A stretch of 64,000 nucleotides of DNA. It comes from DATMER01 sp963741305. Its GTDB lineage: Bacteria > Acidobacteriota > Thermoanaerobaculia > Multivoradales > UBA5704. The DNA lies in assembly GCA_963741305.1 (NCBI GenBank), contig CAVUHL010000003.1, forward strand, positions 930,001 through 994,000, written 5' to 3'. Below, piece by piece: positions 30,927 through 39,705 of the stretch (positions within the stretch are counted from its first letter, which is position 1; every line of letters begins with the position of its first letter). Made by a program: the position numbers and the translations under genes. Under the pieces are notes generated by a model. That model saw nothing but the letters and a program-made list of their open reading frames with translations, made no database searches and had not been told where the DNA came from.

Positions 30927-32365
30927 TGAACCGGTCGGGCAGGCGGGATGGAGCATTCCGCCTGCCTCCTCTTCCCGAGGAGGCCAGGCAGCAGGAGATT
31001 TTCCCCTTTCCTGAAGGTGTGGAAGGCGAGTCCGGAGATCCGGTAGGTGCCGCCGGAATGGACGAGGTCGAGCGGCTCCTGCGCGAGCGGCCCCTCCGCA
31101 GGCGTCGCGGCAACAAGAGAGAGGTTATCGATGGTGTTAGCCCTCAAGACCTTGCCCAGGCCGGATGGGGCGTCATCTTTCCCCAGTCGGGGGGGCTGGC
31201 AACGGAACTGCGGAAGGCCCTTGAGCCGCTCCTGACCCGCCGGAGGGATGAGGCGGGAGAGGCCAGGTATCGCGAATACCTAGAGGAAGAGGGATACCGT
31301 TCAGGTAACAACCATCTCGATTTCCTACAACGCCGGAAGGCGGGACCCGGCAGGGTCGATCCGAAGCTCGTGCCCTACTACCTATTGATCGTCGGTAGTC
31401 CGGAGGAGGTCCCTTACGCGTTCCAGTATGGCCTGGACCTTCACCATGCCGTTGGGCGTATCCATTTCGGCACGACGGAGGAATACAAACTCTACGCGGA
31501 AAGCGTGGTGGCGGCAGAGACGGCACCGGTGCCGCCCTCTCGCAGGATGGCTCTGTTCGGACCCCGCCAGGATGAGGGGACCCGCCTTAGCGTCGAGGGT
31601 CTGCTATCGCCCCTTGCCGATGGTCTGAGCGAGACCTGTCAAGTTGACAAGTTTTTCGAAGGGAGCGCCACCAAGGCGAACCTGAAACGCCTGATGGGCG
31701 GGGATGCCACCCCAGATCTTCTCTTTACCGCAGGTCATGGGGTTGTGTATAAAGCGGAAAGTCCGCGCCAACGTCCCCGCCAAGGCGCTCTGGTCTGCCA
31801 GGATTGGCCGGGGAACGGACGTGTCGCCACAGAGCACGCCTTCGCGGCTGACGATCTGGGCGCCGATGCACGGCTGCTGGGGCTCATCGCGTTCCTATTC
31901 GCCTGCCATAGCGCCGGCACGCCGAAGGTCAACAATTTTCCCGAGGGGGCTTCGAACGTGATCGCCCCCCAATCCTTCGTGTCAAGCCTGGCGCAGCGGC
32001 TCCTGGCGCGTGGAGCCATGGCCGTGATTGGACACGTGGAGCGAGTCTGGCAGTGCTCTTTCCTCTGGCGAGATACAGGCTTTCAATCTAAACCCTTTGT
32101 GGAGAGCGTCCGGCGAATCCTCAACGGAGGACCTTTGGGATGGTCCCTGGAGCCGATCAATCAGCGCTTCGCCGATCTTGCGGCATCGTTGTGCGCCTTG
32201 ATGGACGAGCCCGAGCTCGGAGGCACCGTGGACAAGACGTATCTCAACGAGATGCGGACCGCCTGCAGGGATGCCCGCAACTACGTGGTAGTGGGGGATC
32301 CTGCCGTGCGGCTGCCAGTTCCACCCAAGCCAGAACCGAAAAAGCGCGTCATGCGCGGCGGTTGA
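30926..32365 (+). CDS. Caspase/gingipain-fold (C25-like) clan CD protein
   Basis: A 479-residue cytoplasmic-looking protein with no signal peptide. His271 in LLFTAGHGVV and Cys327 in AFLFACHSAGTP form the His-Cys dyad, each after a hydrophobic strand. The protein ends with YVVVGDPAVRLP, the closing strand often seen in C25/CHAT proteins. The N-terminal about 60 residues are charged and Pro-rich. C25 peptidases (gingipains) cleave after Arg or Lys, but specificity cannot be assumed. The gene is coupled to the small peptide gene upstream and directly abuts the next gene. No inhibitory prodomain is obvious. Confidence 0.75.
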   Translation: MNRSGRRDGAFRLPPLPEEARQQEIFPFPEGVEGESGDPVGAAGMDEVERLLRERPLRRRRGNKREVIDGVSPQDLAQAGWGVIFPQSGGLATELRKALEPLLTRRRDEAGEARYREYLEEEGYRSGNNHLDFLQRRKAGPGRVDPKLVPYYLLIVGSPEEVPYAFQYGLDLHHAVGRIHFGTTEEYKLYAESVVAAETAPVPPSRRMALFGPRQDEGTRLSVEGLLSPLADGLSETCQVDKFFEGSATKANLKRLMGGDATPDLLFTAGHGVVYKAESPRQRPRQGALVCQDWPGNGRVATEHAFAADDLGADARLLGLIAFLFACHSAGTPKVNNFPEGASNVIAPQSFVSSLAQRLLARGAMAVIGHVERVWQCSFLWRDTGFQSKPFVESVRRILNGGPLGWSLEPINQRFADLAASLCALMDEPELGGTVDKTYLNEMRTACRDARNYVVVGDPAVRLPVPPKPEPKKRVMRGG

Positions 32366-33286
32366 ATGAGGAACGGCAAGAGCCTCCATCATCACGACGG
32401 TCTGCCCACAGGCGCGGCTCCGGATTGGGACCGCCTCCTGCTGACCGGGCCGGACAAGATTTTCAGGGGACTCCGGTCGTGGCTGGGGCCGAAGCGGGCA
32501 GAAGATACGGAGGTTGAGCGCGGTTATTGGAGAGCGCTGGTTGATCGCGGGGATAACGAGGAACTGGTTGCGGCCATAGTGGAGCGGCTTGGCCTCGATA
32601 GCGACCGGCTGCTCGACCTGGATGCCATAGACCTCCCACCTATCCGCGAGAGTCTGGAGCGCGCCGCCCGCGAGCGGCTGGATGGCCTCGATCTTCCCCG
32701 CGACGAGCGGGAACGGGTCCGGAAACACTCCTTTCTCCTGGCGGAAGCGGCGTTCGAAGCGCAAGGAGATCTGTGTCCTGCCTTGGCCCTCTATGCCCTG
32801 ATCCATGACGCTCGGCTGGGAGCGGATACCTTCTCGCTCTACGAGGAGGTCCTGCTCCGGTTCAAGGTGGGAAACGCGTTGCTCCTGCTCGATGAGCGTC
32901 CCGAGCGCCGGTGGCGATGTGTGGGGTTCGTCCGGCAGGCGTCCGAGCTGGCCGACATCCTGAGCGAGAGGAGCGAGGCTCCGCGGGAGGCCTTGCGCGC
33001 GCTCACGCTGGAGATTCGCATCTGGCTCGGACACCGCCAGGAGGAACTGGGCGACCTTTATGCCGCGGCAGAGTGCTTCCAGGCGGCTTTCACTTATTCG
33101 CGAACGATCGATGACCGGGTCACCTGCGCAGCCCGCGCAGCTTCGGCCCTGGCGGCCTGCGGTCGGGTCCAGGAAGCCCGAGAGATCCTTCTCTCGGTTC
33201 AGGAAGAGGTCGACCAGGTCGAAGACGAGATGGTCCGCGAGCTTTGGGAAGGGGTTTTCTGGAGCCTTGGAGGGGAGAGCGGGTGA
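32366..33286 (+). CDS. Helical repeat protein of unknown function
   Basis: A 306-residue, largely alpha-helical protein with Arg/Glu/Leu-rich segments. Its last third reads like TPR helices (ELGDLYAAAECFQAAFTYS, RAASALAACGRVQEAREILL). There is no signal peptide, membrane segment or catalytic motif. It starts immediately after the protease stop codon and overlaps the CHAT-SUMF1 gene by four bases. A scaffold or adaptor joining the clan CD proteins is plausible. I considered a gasdermin-type effector and saw no support for one. Confidence 0.65.
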   Translation: MRNGKSLHHHDGLPTGAAPDWDRLLLTGPDKIFRGLRSWLGPKRAEDTEVERGYWRALVDRGDNEELVAAIVERLGLDSDRLLDLDAIDLPPIRESLERAARERLDGLDLPRDERERVRKHSFLLAEAAFEAQGDLCPALALYALIHDARLGADTFSLYEEVLLRFKVGNALLLLDERPERRWRCVGFVRQASELADILSERSEAPREALRALTLEIRIWLGHRQEELGDLYAAAECFQAAFTYSRTIDDRVTCAARAASALAACGRVQEAREILLSVQEEVDQVEDEMVRELWEGVFWSLGGESG

Positions 33287-35193
33287 TCTGGCCCTACGCC
33301 GAGCTCGATCTTTGGGTGACACCAGACCCGGAAGGAAAAGGTTTTCGGGTCGAAGCGAGCTTTGGGAAGAAGGTCGCTCGGGGGAGGTTTGAAGAGCCAT
33401 TCACCAGACAAGAGCTGGACGCATTCCGAGAAGCGGTCTCGCAGGGACGGGGACAGGCCGTTGACGCGCGGAAGCTTGCGAAAGGCCTGGGGCAGAAGCT
33501 CTTCAATGTGGTGTTTACGGGTACCTTGAGGGACCTCTGGAACCGGGCCAAGCGTGAATCAGGATTCAAACGCGGCCTGAGGCTGCGCTTGCGTCCGGCT
33601 CCAGAAGTCGCCCACTGGCCCTGGGAGCTCCTCCATAGCCCGGAAAGGTACTTGGCGCTGTCTACAAGGACGCCTGTAGTCCGCCACATAGAGGAGCCTG
33701 TAGCCCTTCAAATCACTTGGTTGCCTTGGCCGCTCAGGATCCTCGTTGTCATTCCCAGCCTGAGGGAGTACGACGAGCTGGATGGTGAGCAGGAGTTGAA
33801 GGAGATCCGGGAGGCTTTGGACCGCCAGATCCGCCTTGGTCTGGTTCGGGTCGAGAGGCTCGAGCCTCCTACCCTGGATTCCCTGGAGCAACGGTTGAAG
33901 CGCGAGCGATTTGACGTGCTTCATTTCATCGGCCACGGCAGTTTCCGCCAGGACGAAGGTGCGCTCCTTTTCGAAGGCGTGGAGGGGATGAGTGACCCGG
34001 TGGACGGGGTAGGCCTTGCCGGTGCGCTCAACCAATCGATACGTCTTGTCGTGTTGAATGCATGCGAGGGAGCGTGCAGTTCCCCAGATGATCCTTTTGC
34101 CGGGGTGGCACAGGCCCTGGTAAGTCGAGGTATCCCTGCGGTAGTGGCCATGCAGTACCCCATAGACGATTCAATGGCCATGCGATTTGCTCGAGCGTTC
34201 TACGCCGGGATGGCCGAAGGGCAGACGGTGGAGTGGGCCATGACCCGGGCGCGCCATGCGCTGCGACGCGGACTCGATTGGACAATTCCCATCCTTTTCC
34301 TGTCATCCCCGAGTGGCAGGCTTTTTCGATTGAGGCCGCCGTGGAAATGGCTGGTAGCTTTTGCCATGGTTCCGTTGCTGGGTTTGGGCTTGTGGTTCGG
34401 GTATCGCAGTTTTACTGCGCCTAAGGAGATCGCACCTCAGGCCTTCGTCCAGACTGTACCTGAGGAGATCGCACCTCCCACCTTCGTCCAGCCCTGCCCT
34501 CCGGTCGAGGGTTTGGACATGGAGTTCGTCCGGATTCCGGCGGGCAGCTTCTCCATGGGATCGACAGAGGGGGACGAGAAGCCGACGCACAGGGTCGAGA
34601 TCAGCCGTCCGTTCTGCCTCGGAGTCTACGAGGTGAGTCAGAAGCAGTGGGAGGCGGTGATGGGGCCCAGTTCTTTCGCGAGCGAGCAGCGCGGGGACGA
34701 CCTGCCCGTAACCAGGGTGAGTTGGGAAGAGGCCCAGGATTTTTTGGGGAGGGTGAGCAACAGGGCAGGATCAACGGTTGTCGTACGCCTTCCTACCGAG
34801 GCGGAATGGGAGTACGCAGCGCGTGGGCCGGATCGAGGGGGCCCTGCGAGCTCCAATTGCGAGGCTGACGGCCGCTTTGACGGCTTGGCTCCTGTCGGTT
34901 CCTTGCGCCCCAATGGTTGGGGTCTCTACGACATGTACGGCAATGTGTGGGAGTGGGTGCAGGACTGGTATGGAGATTATGAGGTGGGCGCAGTCACCGA
35001 CCCGGCAGGTCCGAAAGCCGGAACCAGACGGGTCAAACGGGGAGGGAGCTTTAGCTCCGCCCCTGCGAATTGCCGCCCCGCCCGCCGCAACTCCCAAAAA
35101 CCCGACCGCCACTTCCACGATGTCGGCTTCCGCGTCCTGCGCGAGCTGGATGTCGGTCAGGATGAGCTGCCGAGCTCCCAGGAACAGCGATAG
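33283..35193 (+). CDS. CHAT-transmembrane-SUMF1 (FGE-like) fusion protein
   Basis: A 636-residue protein. The N-terminal CHAT domain has His218 in LHFIGHGSF and Cys261 in VLNACEGACS. A single membrane helix follows at about residue 352-374 (WLVAFAMVPLLGLGLWFGY), then a short linker with two copies of a PEEIAPxxFVQ-like motif. The C-terminal domain (about 405-615) is a formylglycine-generating-enzyme fold: IPAGSFSMGST, RLPTEAEWEYAARG, GLYDMYGNVWEWVQDWYG and RRVKRGGSFSSAP. In copper FGEs two cysteines follow GGS; here the first is Ser (GGSFSS) and only NCRPAR remains, so sulfatase activation is unlikely. The GTG start overlaps the previous stop and has GGAGGGGAG upstream. Confidence 0.88.
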   Translation: MIWPYAELDLWVTPDPEGKGFRVEASFGKKVARGRFEEPFTRQELDAFREAVSQGRGQAVDARKLAKGLGQKLFNVVFTGTLRDLWNRAKRESGFKRGLRLRLRPAPEVAHWPWELLHSPERYLALSTRTPVVRHIEEPVALQITWLPWPLRILVVIPSLREYDELDGEQELKEIREALDRQIRLGLVRVERLEPPTLDSLEQRLKRERFDVLHFIGHGSFRQDEGALLFEGVEGMSDPVDGVGLAGALNQSIRLVVLNACEGACSSPDDPFAGVAQALVSRGIPAVVAMQYPIDDSMAMRFARAFYAGMAEGQTVEWAMTRARHALRRGLDWTIPILFLSSPSGRLFRLRPPWKWLVAFAMVPLLGLGLWFGYRSFTAPKEIAPQAFVQTVPEEIAPPTFVQPCPPVEGLDMEFVRIPAGSFSMGSTEGDEKPTHRVEISRPFCLGVYEVSQKQWEAVMGPSSFASEQRGDDLPVTRVSWEEAQDFLGRVSNRAGSTVVVRLPTEAEWEYAARGPDRGGPASSNCEADGRFDGLAPVGSLRPNGWGLYDMYGNVWEWVQDWYGDYEVGAVTDPAGPKAGTRRVKRGGSFSSAPANCRPARRNSQKPDRHFHDVGFRVLRELDVGQDELPSSQEQR

Positions 35194-35202
35194 AGGGGGA
35201 AA

Positions 35203-35280
35203 ACAAAAAGGGGCCAGGGGTGTTCAGGTCTTCAGCCTTAGCCCCCCGGCCGAGGCGTTGGCGCTATGCCAATTTTCTTA
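35203..35280. repeat. Structured repeat element, copy 1
   Basis: After an A-rich stretch comes a long stem (GGGGCCAGGGG with CCCCCCGGCC), then GAGGCG and a small perfect hairpin TTGGC-GCTAT-GCCAA (35258-35272) followed by TTTTCTT. On the plus strand the small hairpin with its T-run could terminate the CHAT operon; on the minus strand the large stem runs into TTTTTGTTTT. A second copy lies at 35830-35895. The two copies share GGCCGAGGCGTTGGCGCTAT exactly. Confidence 0.6.
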
Positions 35281-35529
35281 GACGCCCCGGCAGCATTTTT
35301 ACCGGGGTTGGCAGCAGACGAGCTCCGCGGCCCATTTTCTTCCTCGGGAAGCAAATCTGTCTCGCTAAAACTCTATGCACCGGGCCTGCCTCGGTTCTGC
35401 TCCCACGCAGCCGGTTTTGCCGCGCCGGATTCCGCTCTCCCGCGTCGCCTCCATTTTTTTCCGGCTCCGGGGGAGTACAACGCTCCGAGCTCGAATTTAG
35501 AGCTCCAGATTTGAATTTAGACCTACCTG

Positions 35530-35805
35530 GCGCCAATCTGGCACTCTAATCTTGAATCTCGAGGTCCAAAAGGCAAATTGGCACTCTGGCGGGCAGATTG
35601 GCACTCCGCGGGGGCATTCTGGCACTCTGAATTTGGCCGCCGAGGTCTGGAAGGCAGATTGGCACGCCGGAATTTCTTTCTGGCACGTCGGCGGGCAATC
35701 TGGAACTCTGAATTTGGCCGCAGAGGTCTAGAAAGCAATTTGGCACATTGAATTTGGCCGCAGAGGTCTAAAAGGCAATTTGGCACGTTGCGGGCAAATC
35801 CGGCG
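35530..35805. repeat. Degenerate 20/40-bp repeat array (TTGGCACTCTG type)
   Basis: TGGCAC recurs at spacings of about 20, 21 or 40 bases, often followed by TCTGAATTTGGCCGC and GAGGTCT. The array lies between two structured elements in a 754-base gap separating convergent genes. Apart from those elements and this array I see no gene in 35194-35947; the short frames there are Arg/Pro-rich by-products of the repeat. Confidence 0.65.
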
Positions 35806-35829
35806 TGCTGCGGCCGCGTTCCGAGCGCC

Positions 35830-35873
35830 AAAAAAGGGCCGGGGGTCCAGGTCTGAAGCCTGTGCCCCCGGCC
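35830..35873 (-). terminator. Intrinsic terminator of the M28 peptidase gene (structured element copy 2)
   Basis: On the minus strand a perfect 9-bp stem, GGCCGGGGG with CCCCCGGCC (35865-35873 and 35837-35845), is followed by six T residues at 35835-35830. It lies 75 bases beyond the M28 peptidase stop. The same element continues on its other side to 35895 as the second copy of the repeat at 35203-35280. Confidence 0.7.
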
Positions 35874-35947
35874 GAGGCGTTGGCGCTATGCCATTTCTAA
35901 TAGACACGGTCCCGGGAAAAAAGTTGAACCCGGGTGTGTGACTTTCT

Positions 35948-37615
35948 TCATTTTCCCGCTTGCTGGATCGCCTTCTTCCGTGCCGCTTCAAACTCGTCCC
36001 CCGCATTCCAGGCGGGGAGCTGGTCCGTGTTGGCGATCTGGAGGCCGGCGTAGAAGCCCAGGCGGGCGTCGTCGATCATGCCGTCGTAGTTCCAGTCGGG
36101 CGTCAGCTCGTCGCTCGGCTGGTGGTAGTGCGCGGCCTCCCAGGCCTCGATCTTCTGCTTGCCCTCTTCCGCGGGCTTGCCTTTGAGCTTGGTGCTTGTG
36201 TCCAGGTAGATCGCGGGCACTCCGATGCGGGCGAAGTTGAACTGGTCGGAGCGGTAGAAGAAGCCCTTGTCCGGGAACTGGTCGCCTACCACCTGCCGGG
36301 ACTGCTTCGCGGCCAGGGTCTTCACCACCTGGTCCAGCGAGGACTTGCCCATGCCGATGAAGGCAACTTCCGCGGAGGAGCCGAAGATGTTGCCGCTGTC
36401 ATAGTTGATGTTGGCCGCGATCTTTCCGGCCGGGAACGTCGGGTGCTTGGAGTAGTACTCGGAGCCCAGCAGCCCCTGCTCTTCGGCCGCGACGAAGAGG
36501 ATCAGGATCGAGCGGCGGGGCGGCTCGGGCAGGGCCGCGAACGCCTTGGCGATGGCCAGGAGCTGGGCCGTGCCCGTCGCATTGTCGACGGCGCCGTTGT
36601 AGATCTTGTCCCCTTCCTTGTCCGGCTCGCCGATCCCGAAGTGGTCGTGGTGCGCGGAGTAGACCACCACTTCTTCCTTGAGCTTCGGATCGCTCCCACG
36701 CAGCAGGCCGCCGACGTTGGCCGTCTTCTTGCTCGAGATCTTGTTTTCCAGGGTCAGGGAGGTGGTCACCCCCAGCGGCACCGGCTTGAAGTCGCGGCTC
36801 TGGGCCTGCTTGATCAGCGCGTCCAGGTCGTGCCCGCCCAGCTTGGCGATCTGCCTGGCGGCGTCCTCGGTCGTCCAGGCAGAGACCTGGATGCGGGGCT
36901 CGTTTTCGGCGGGCAGCTCGAACTGCTCGCCGGTCCAGGAGGACTGGACCACCTGCCAGCCGTAGCCGGCCGACGGCGTGGTGTGGACGATGATCGCCCC
37001 GGCCGCTCCTTGCCGCGCCGCGCTCTCGTACTTGTAGGTCCAACGGCCGTAGTAGAGCCGCCGGTTGCCCTCGAACAGCTTGGGGTCCCCCTCGGGGTCG
37101 TTGTTGAGCATCACCAGGACTTTGCCCTTGAGGTCCATCCCCTTGTAGTCGTCCCACTGGTACTCGGGCGCCTGGATGCCGTAGCCGACGAAGACCAACT
37201 CGGCGTTCTGGATGATGGAGCGGTCTTTTTGCACGCCGCTCGAGGCGATGAACTGGTCGAAGTTTTTGAGGGAGACCTTCTGGCCGCCCTTGGTGAAGTC
37301 CCAGGTCTGGGGAGGCTTGGAGTCGATGCCGACGATGTCGAACGGTTGCAGGTAGCTGCCTTTGTCTCCGCCCGGCTCGTAGCCCATCATCTCTAGCGTG
37401 GACGACAGGTAGAGCTGGGTCAGCTCGTCGCCCCGGCTCGCCGGACCGCGCCCTTCGAGCAGATCGTCCGCCAGGAAACGGACCGGGCCTTCGATGGCAT
37501 CGCGGTCGATCTCGGCCGCTGCCCGGTCGGCAGGCGATTGCGCGGCCGTCTGTGCGCAAAGACTTGTCGGCAGGGCCAGCAACCCGAGCAGGATCAAGAT
37601 GTTGCGATATTTCAT
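35948..37615 (-). CDS. Secreted M28-family zinc aminopeptidase
   Basis: A 555-residue exported protein. A signal peptide (ILILLGLLALPTSLCAQ) precedes a peptidase with an inserted PA-like domain (about residues 130-260) and the M28 metal-binding set: SAHHDHFG, GAVDNATGTAQ, AAEEQGLLGS, NINYDSGN and HYHQPSDE. The five ligands of a di-zinc site are all present. It removes N-terminal residues from peptides outside the cytoplasm. The ATG at 37615 was chosen over a TTG at 37621 because GGAGG lies eight bases before it. With the S9 and S8 enzymes it adds to a secreted peptide-degrading set. Confidence 0.92.
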   Translation of the reverse strand: MKYRNILILLGLLALPTSLCAQTAAQSPADRAAAEIDRDAIEGPVRFLADDLLEGRGPASRGDELTQLYLSSTLEMMGYEPGGDKGSYLQPFDIVGIDSKPPQTWDFTKGGQKVSLKNFDQFIASSGVQKDRSIIQNAELVFVGYGIQAPEYQWDDYKGMDLKGKVLVMLNNDPEGDPKLFEGNRRLYYGRWTYKYESAARQGAAGAIIVHTTPSAGYGWQVVQSSWTGEQFELPAENEPRIQVSAWTTEDAARQIAKLGGHDLDALIKQAQSRDFKPVPLGVTTSLTLENKISSKKTANVGGLLRGSDPKLKEEVVVYSAHHDHFGIGEPDKEGDKIYNGAVDNATGTAQLLAIAKAFAALPEPPRRSILILFVAAEEQGLLGSEYYSKHPTFPAGKIAANINYDSGNIFGSSAEVAFIGMGKSSLDQVVKTLAAKQSRQVVGDQFPDKGFFYRSDQFNFARIGVPAIYLDTSTKLKGKPAEEGKQKIEAWEAAHYHQPSDELTPDWNYDGMIDDARLGFYAGLQIANTDQLPAWNAGDEFEAARKKAIQQAGK

Positions 37616-37695
37616 GAGCAAGACCTCCGTGGTCGTGGTTTCTTCGGGCCGCCCACTTTACCAGAGCCTCCTTCCCCGGTAGACCGCTCCCTGCT

Positions 37696-38586
37696 ATGGT
37701 TCTGTCGATGAAGCTGGCGATGACGGTTCGCGACTGCCTCTATCTCAACTGGGCCCTCCCCGTGGAGGCCCTCCCCGAGCCGCCGGCCCCGCTCCGTTAT
37801 CAGCTCCATACCGCGGAGGGGCAGGACTGGGTTTTCGCCTCCGCCCTGCTGTTCCATCAGGATGCCGTCCGCCTCGCGGCCCTGCCGCTGATCCGGGTCG
37901 GCTATCCGCAGTTCAACCTGCGCTTCTACGTGCTGGACAGGGAAGGGACCCCCTCGGTCCTGTTTCGCCGCATGCTGATGCCGGGCTGGGTCGTCCCCGG
38001 CGTGCGCCTGGTCTCGCACCAGCCGGCGTTCGGGGCTCGTCTGGACTTTCCCAGGCCGACGGTGGACGCGGGTGACGGTCCCTGGCGCTGGCGGGTTGAG
38101 CACGGCGGGACGCTGGAGGTCCGGGCCTGGCGCGACATGTCGGCGGTCTCCGCGGGAGCGGGGATCGGAGAGGGGCCGCGCCTGGGCTCCTGGGATGACA
38201 CGGTGCGCTACTTCCAGGTGCGGCTGCGGGGCTACGCCCAGAATGCCGACGGACGCCTGCGGCGGATCGACGTGCGGAAACCGTCCCCGGTGGCCGTCGC
38301 TTGGCCGCTGCGCGCCGAGGTCTCCGGGGCGCAGCTGCTTCCGGACCTGTTCTGCCTGCCGTCCAATGGCTTCGCCTGGCCGCCGCTCCATTCAGCGTGG
38401 CTCTCGCCCGAGATTCCGTTCGCCTTCGAGCTCGGGCTGGCTCCCAAAGAGGTGGCGGTGAGCCGCGGCATGCCGCAGCCGGCCGCGGGCCGGGTGGCGG
38501 GGGCCTGGCGTGCAAAGGCGGCATTGCGCGAGCAGCGTGTCCTGGAAGAAACCGAGCCTCGCGAGGCCCGGCGGGCCTCGTGCTAG
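37696..38586 (+). CDS. DUF2071 (YqjF-like) family protein
   Basis: A 296-residue protein with the DUF2071 N-terminal pattern (MTVRDCLYLNWALPVEALP), the middle strands VGYPQFNLRFYVLDREG and VSHQPAFGARLDF, and a second half-domain (TVRYFQVRLRGYAQ). The family is a double beta-barrel with no established function. ATG at 37708 (MKLAMTV) is an alternative start; no ribosome binding site separates them. The last about 35 residues are Arg/Ala-rich and may be poorly conserved. It ends 10 bases before the LeuB-like gene. Confidence 0.78.
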   Translation: MVLSMKLAMTVRDCLYLNWALPVEALPEPPAPLRYQLHTAEGQDWVFASALLFHQDAVRLAALPLIRVGYPQFNLRFYVLDREGTPSVLFRRMLMPGWVVPGVRLVSHQPAFGARLDFPRPTVDAGDGPWRWRVEHGGTLEVRAWRDMSAVSAGAGIGEGPRLGSWDDTVRYFQVRLRGYAQNADGRLRRIDVRKPSPVAVAWPLRAEVSGAQLLPDLFCLPSNGFAWPPLHSAWLSPEIPFAFELGLAPKEVAVSRGMPQPAAGRVAGAWRAKAALREQRVLEETEPREARRASC

Positions 38587-38596
38587 CATCCCGTCC

Positions 38597-39694
38597 ATGA
38601 ACCCTGTCCACCCCAAAGACCGACGGCCGCAGCGCATCGCGGTCCTGCCCGGCGATGGCACCGGCAAGGATGTGACCGCGGAGGCGGTCAAGGTGCTGGA
38701 GTCCGCCGCCGAGGCCTGGGACCTCCCCCTGGAACTGGTGCATCTCGATTGGGATGCCGACCGTTATCTCGCGACCGGCGAGACCATGCCCGCCGGCGCC
38801 CTCGATGATTTCCGGCAGAACTACTCGGCCATCTTCATCGGCGCCTATGGCGATCCCCGCGTGCCGGACATGAAGCATGCCGCGGATATCCTTTTAGGCA
38901 TCCGCTTCGGGCTCGACCTCTACATCAACCTCCGGCCGATCAAGCTCTACGACCCCCGTATGTGTCCCTTGAAGGACCGGACGGAGAAGGACGTGGACAT
39001 GGTCATCTTCCGCGAGAACACCGAGGGCGCCTATGTGAACATAGGCGGCAACTTCAAGCGCGGCACGTCCGAAGAGGTGGCGGTGCAGGAGGAGATCCAT
39101 ACCCGCAAGGGGGTGGAGCGCATCATCCGCGCCGCTTTCGAGTACGCGGTTGACCATGGCCGCCGCGAGGTGTGCATGAGCGACAAGTCGAACGTGATGC
39201 GCTACGGCCACGACCTGTGGCAGCGCGTGTTCGCCGAGGTCGGGGCGGAGTATCCGCAGATCGAGTCGCGCCACCTGTTCGTGGATGCCCTGACCATGCA
39301 GATGGTCAAGAACCCGCAGAGCTTCGACGTGGTCGTGACGAACAACATGTTCGGCGACATCGTGACTGATCTCGGCGCCGCTCTCCAGGGCGGCCTGGGG
39401 GTCGCGGCTTCGGCGAACCTGCACCCGGGGCAGACCTCGATGTTCGAGCCGGTCCATGGCTCGGCGCCCAAATACGCGGGTACCGGCAAGGCCAACCCGG
39501 CCGGCGCCATCCTTTCGTCCGCCCTGATGCTGGATTACCTCGGCCACTCCGGAGCGGCCCAGGCCATGGAGGATGCCATGGCGCGCACGTTCCGGGAGGG
39601 GCAGACCACTCCCGACCTGGGCGGCTCGCTCACCACCTCGCAGGTGGGCGACCTGATCGCTCGCGCAGTCAGCCGGGAAGTAGCAGCGAAGTAG
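38597..39694 (+). CDS. 3-Isopropylmalate/isocitrate dehydrogenase family enzyme
   Basis: A 365-residue beta-decarboxylating dehydrogenase. Visible are VLPGDGTGKDVTAEA, the substrate-loop VIFRENTEGAY, DKSNVMRYGHDLW and the NAD region NMFGDIVTD, HGSAPKYAGTGKANPAG. The NTEGAY loop differs from classic LeuB and resembles isocitrate or homoisocitrate enzymes, so leucine synthesis is likely but not proven. The ATG at 38597 gives a normal N-terminus. The next gene, 11 bases on, encodes an isopropylmalate-synthase-like enzyme, which supports a shared 2-oxoacid elongation pathway. The isomerase genes (leuCD) are absent here. Confidence 0.85.
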   Translation: MNPVHPKDRRPQRIAVLPGDGTGKDVTAEAVKVLESAAEAWDLPLELVHLDWDADRYLATGETMPAGALDDFRQNYSAIFIGAYGDPRVPDMKHAADILLGIRFGLDLYINLRPIKLYDPRMCPLKDRTEKDVDMVIFRENTEGAYVNIGGNFKRGTSEEVAVQEEIHTRKGVERIIRAAFEYAVDHGRREVCMSDKSNVMRYGHDLWQRVFAEVGAEYPQIESRHLFVDALTMQMVKNPQSFDVVVTNNMFGDIVTDLGAALQGGLGVAASANLHPGQTSMFEPVHGSAPKYAGTGKANPAGAILSSALMLDYLGHSGAAQAMEDAMARTFREGQTTPDLGGSLTTSQVGDLIARAVSREVAAK

Positions 39695-39705
39695 GAGAAT
39701 TGTTG

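Noticed and set aside
32366..33286. Bacterial gasdermin as target of the proteases
   Set aside because: The protein is helical and TPR-like, with no gasdermin-type beta-rich pore domain or short cleavable C-terminus.
33283..35193. True formylglycine-generating enzyme
   Set aside because: The first of the two active-site cysteines is serine, and no sulfatase gene is present in the window.
19805..35193. Type III-E CRISPR (Craspase) locus
   Set aside because: TPR-CHAT and sigma genes occur, but there is no gRAMP/Cas7-11, no Cas1/Cas2 and no repeat-spacer array.
35264..35536. 90-aa Arg-rich minus-strand ORF
   Set aside because: It lies in repeat-rich intergenic DNA, has no ribosome binding site, and its composition follows the repeat.
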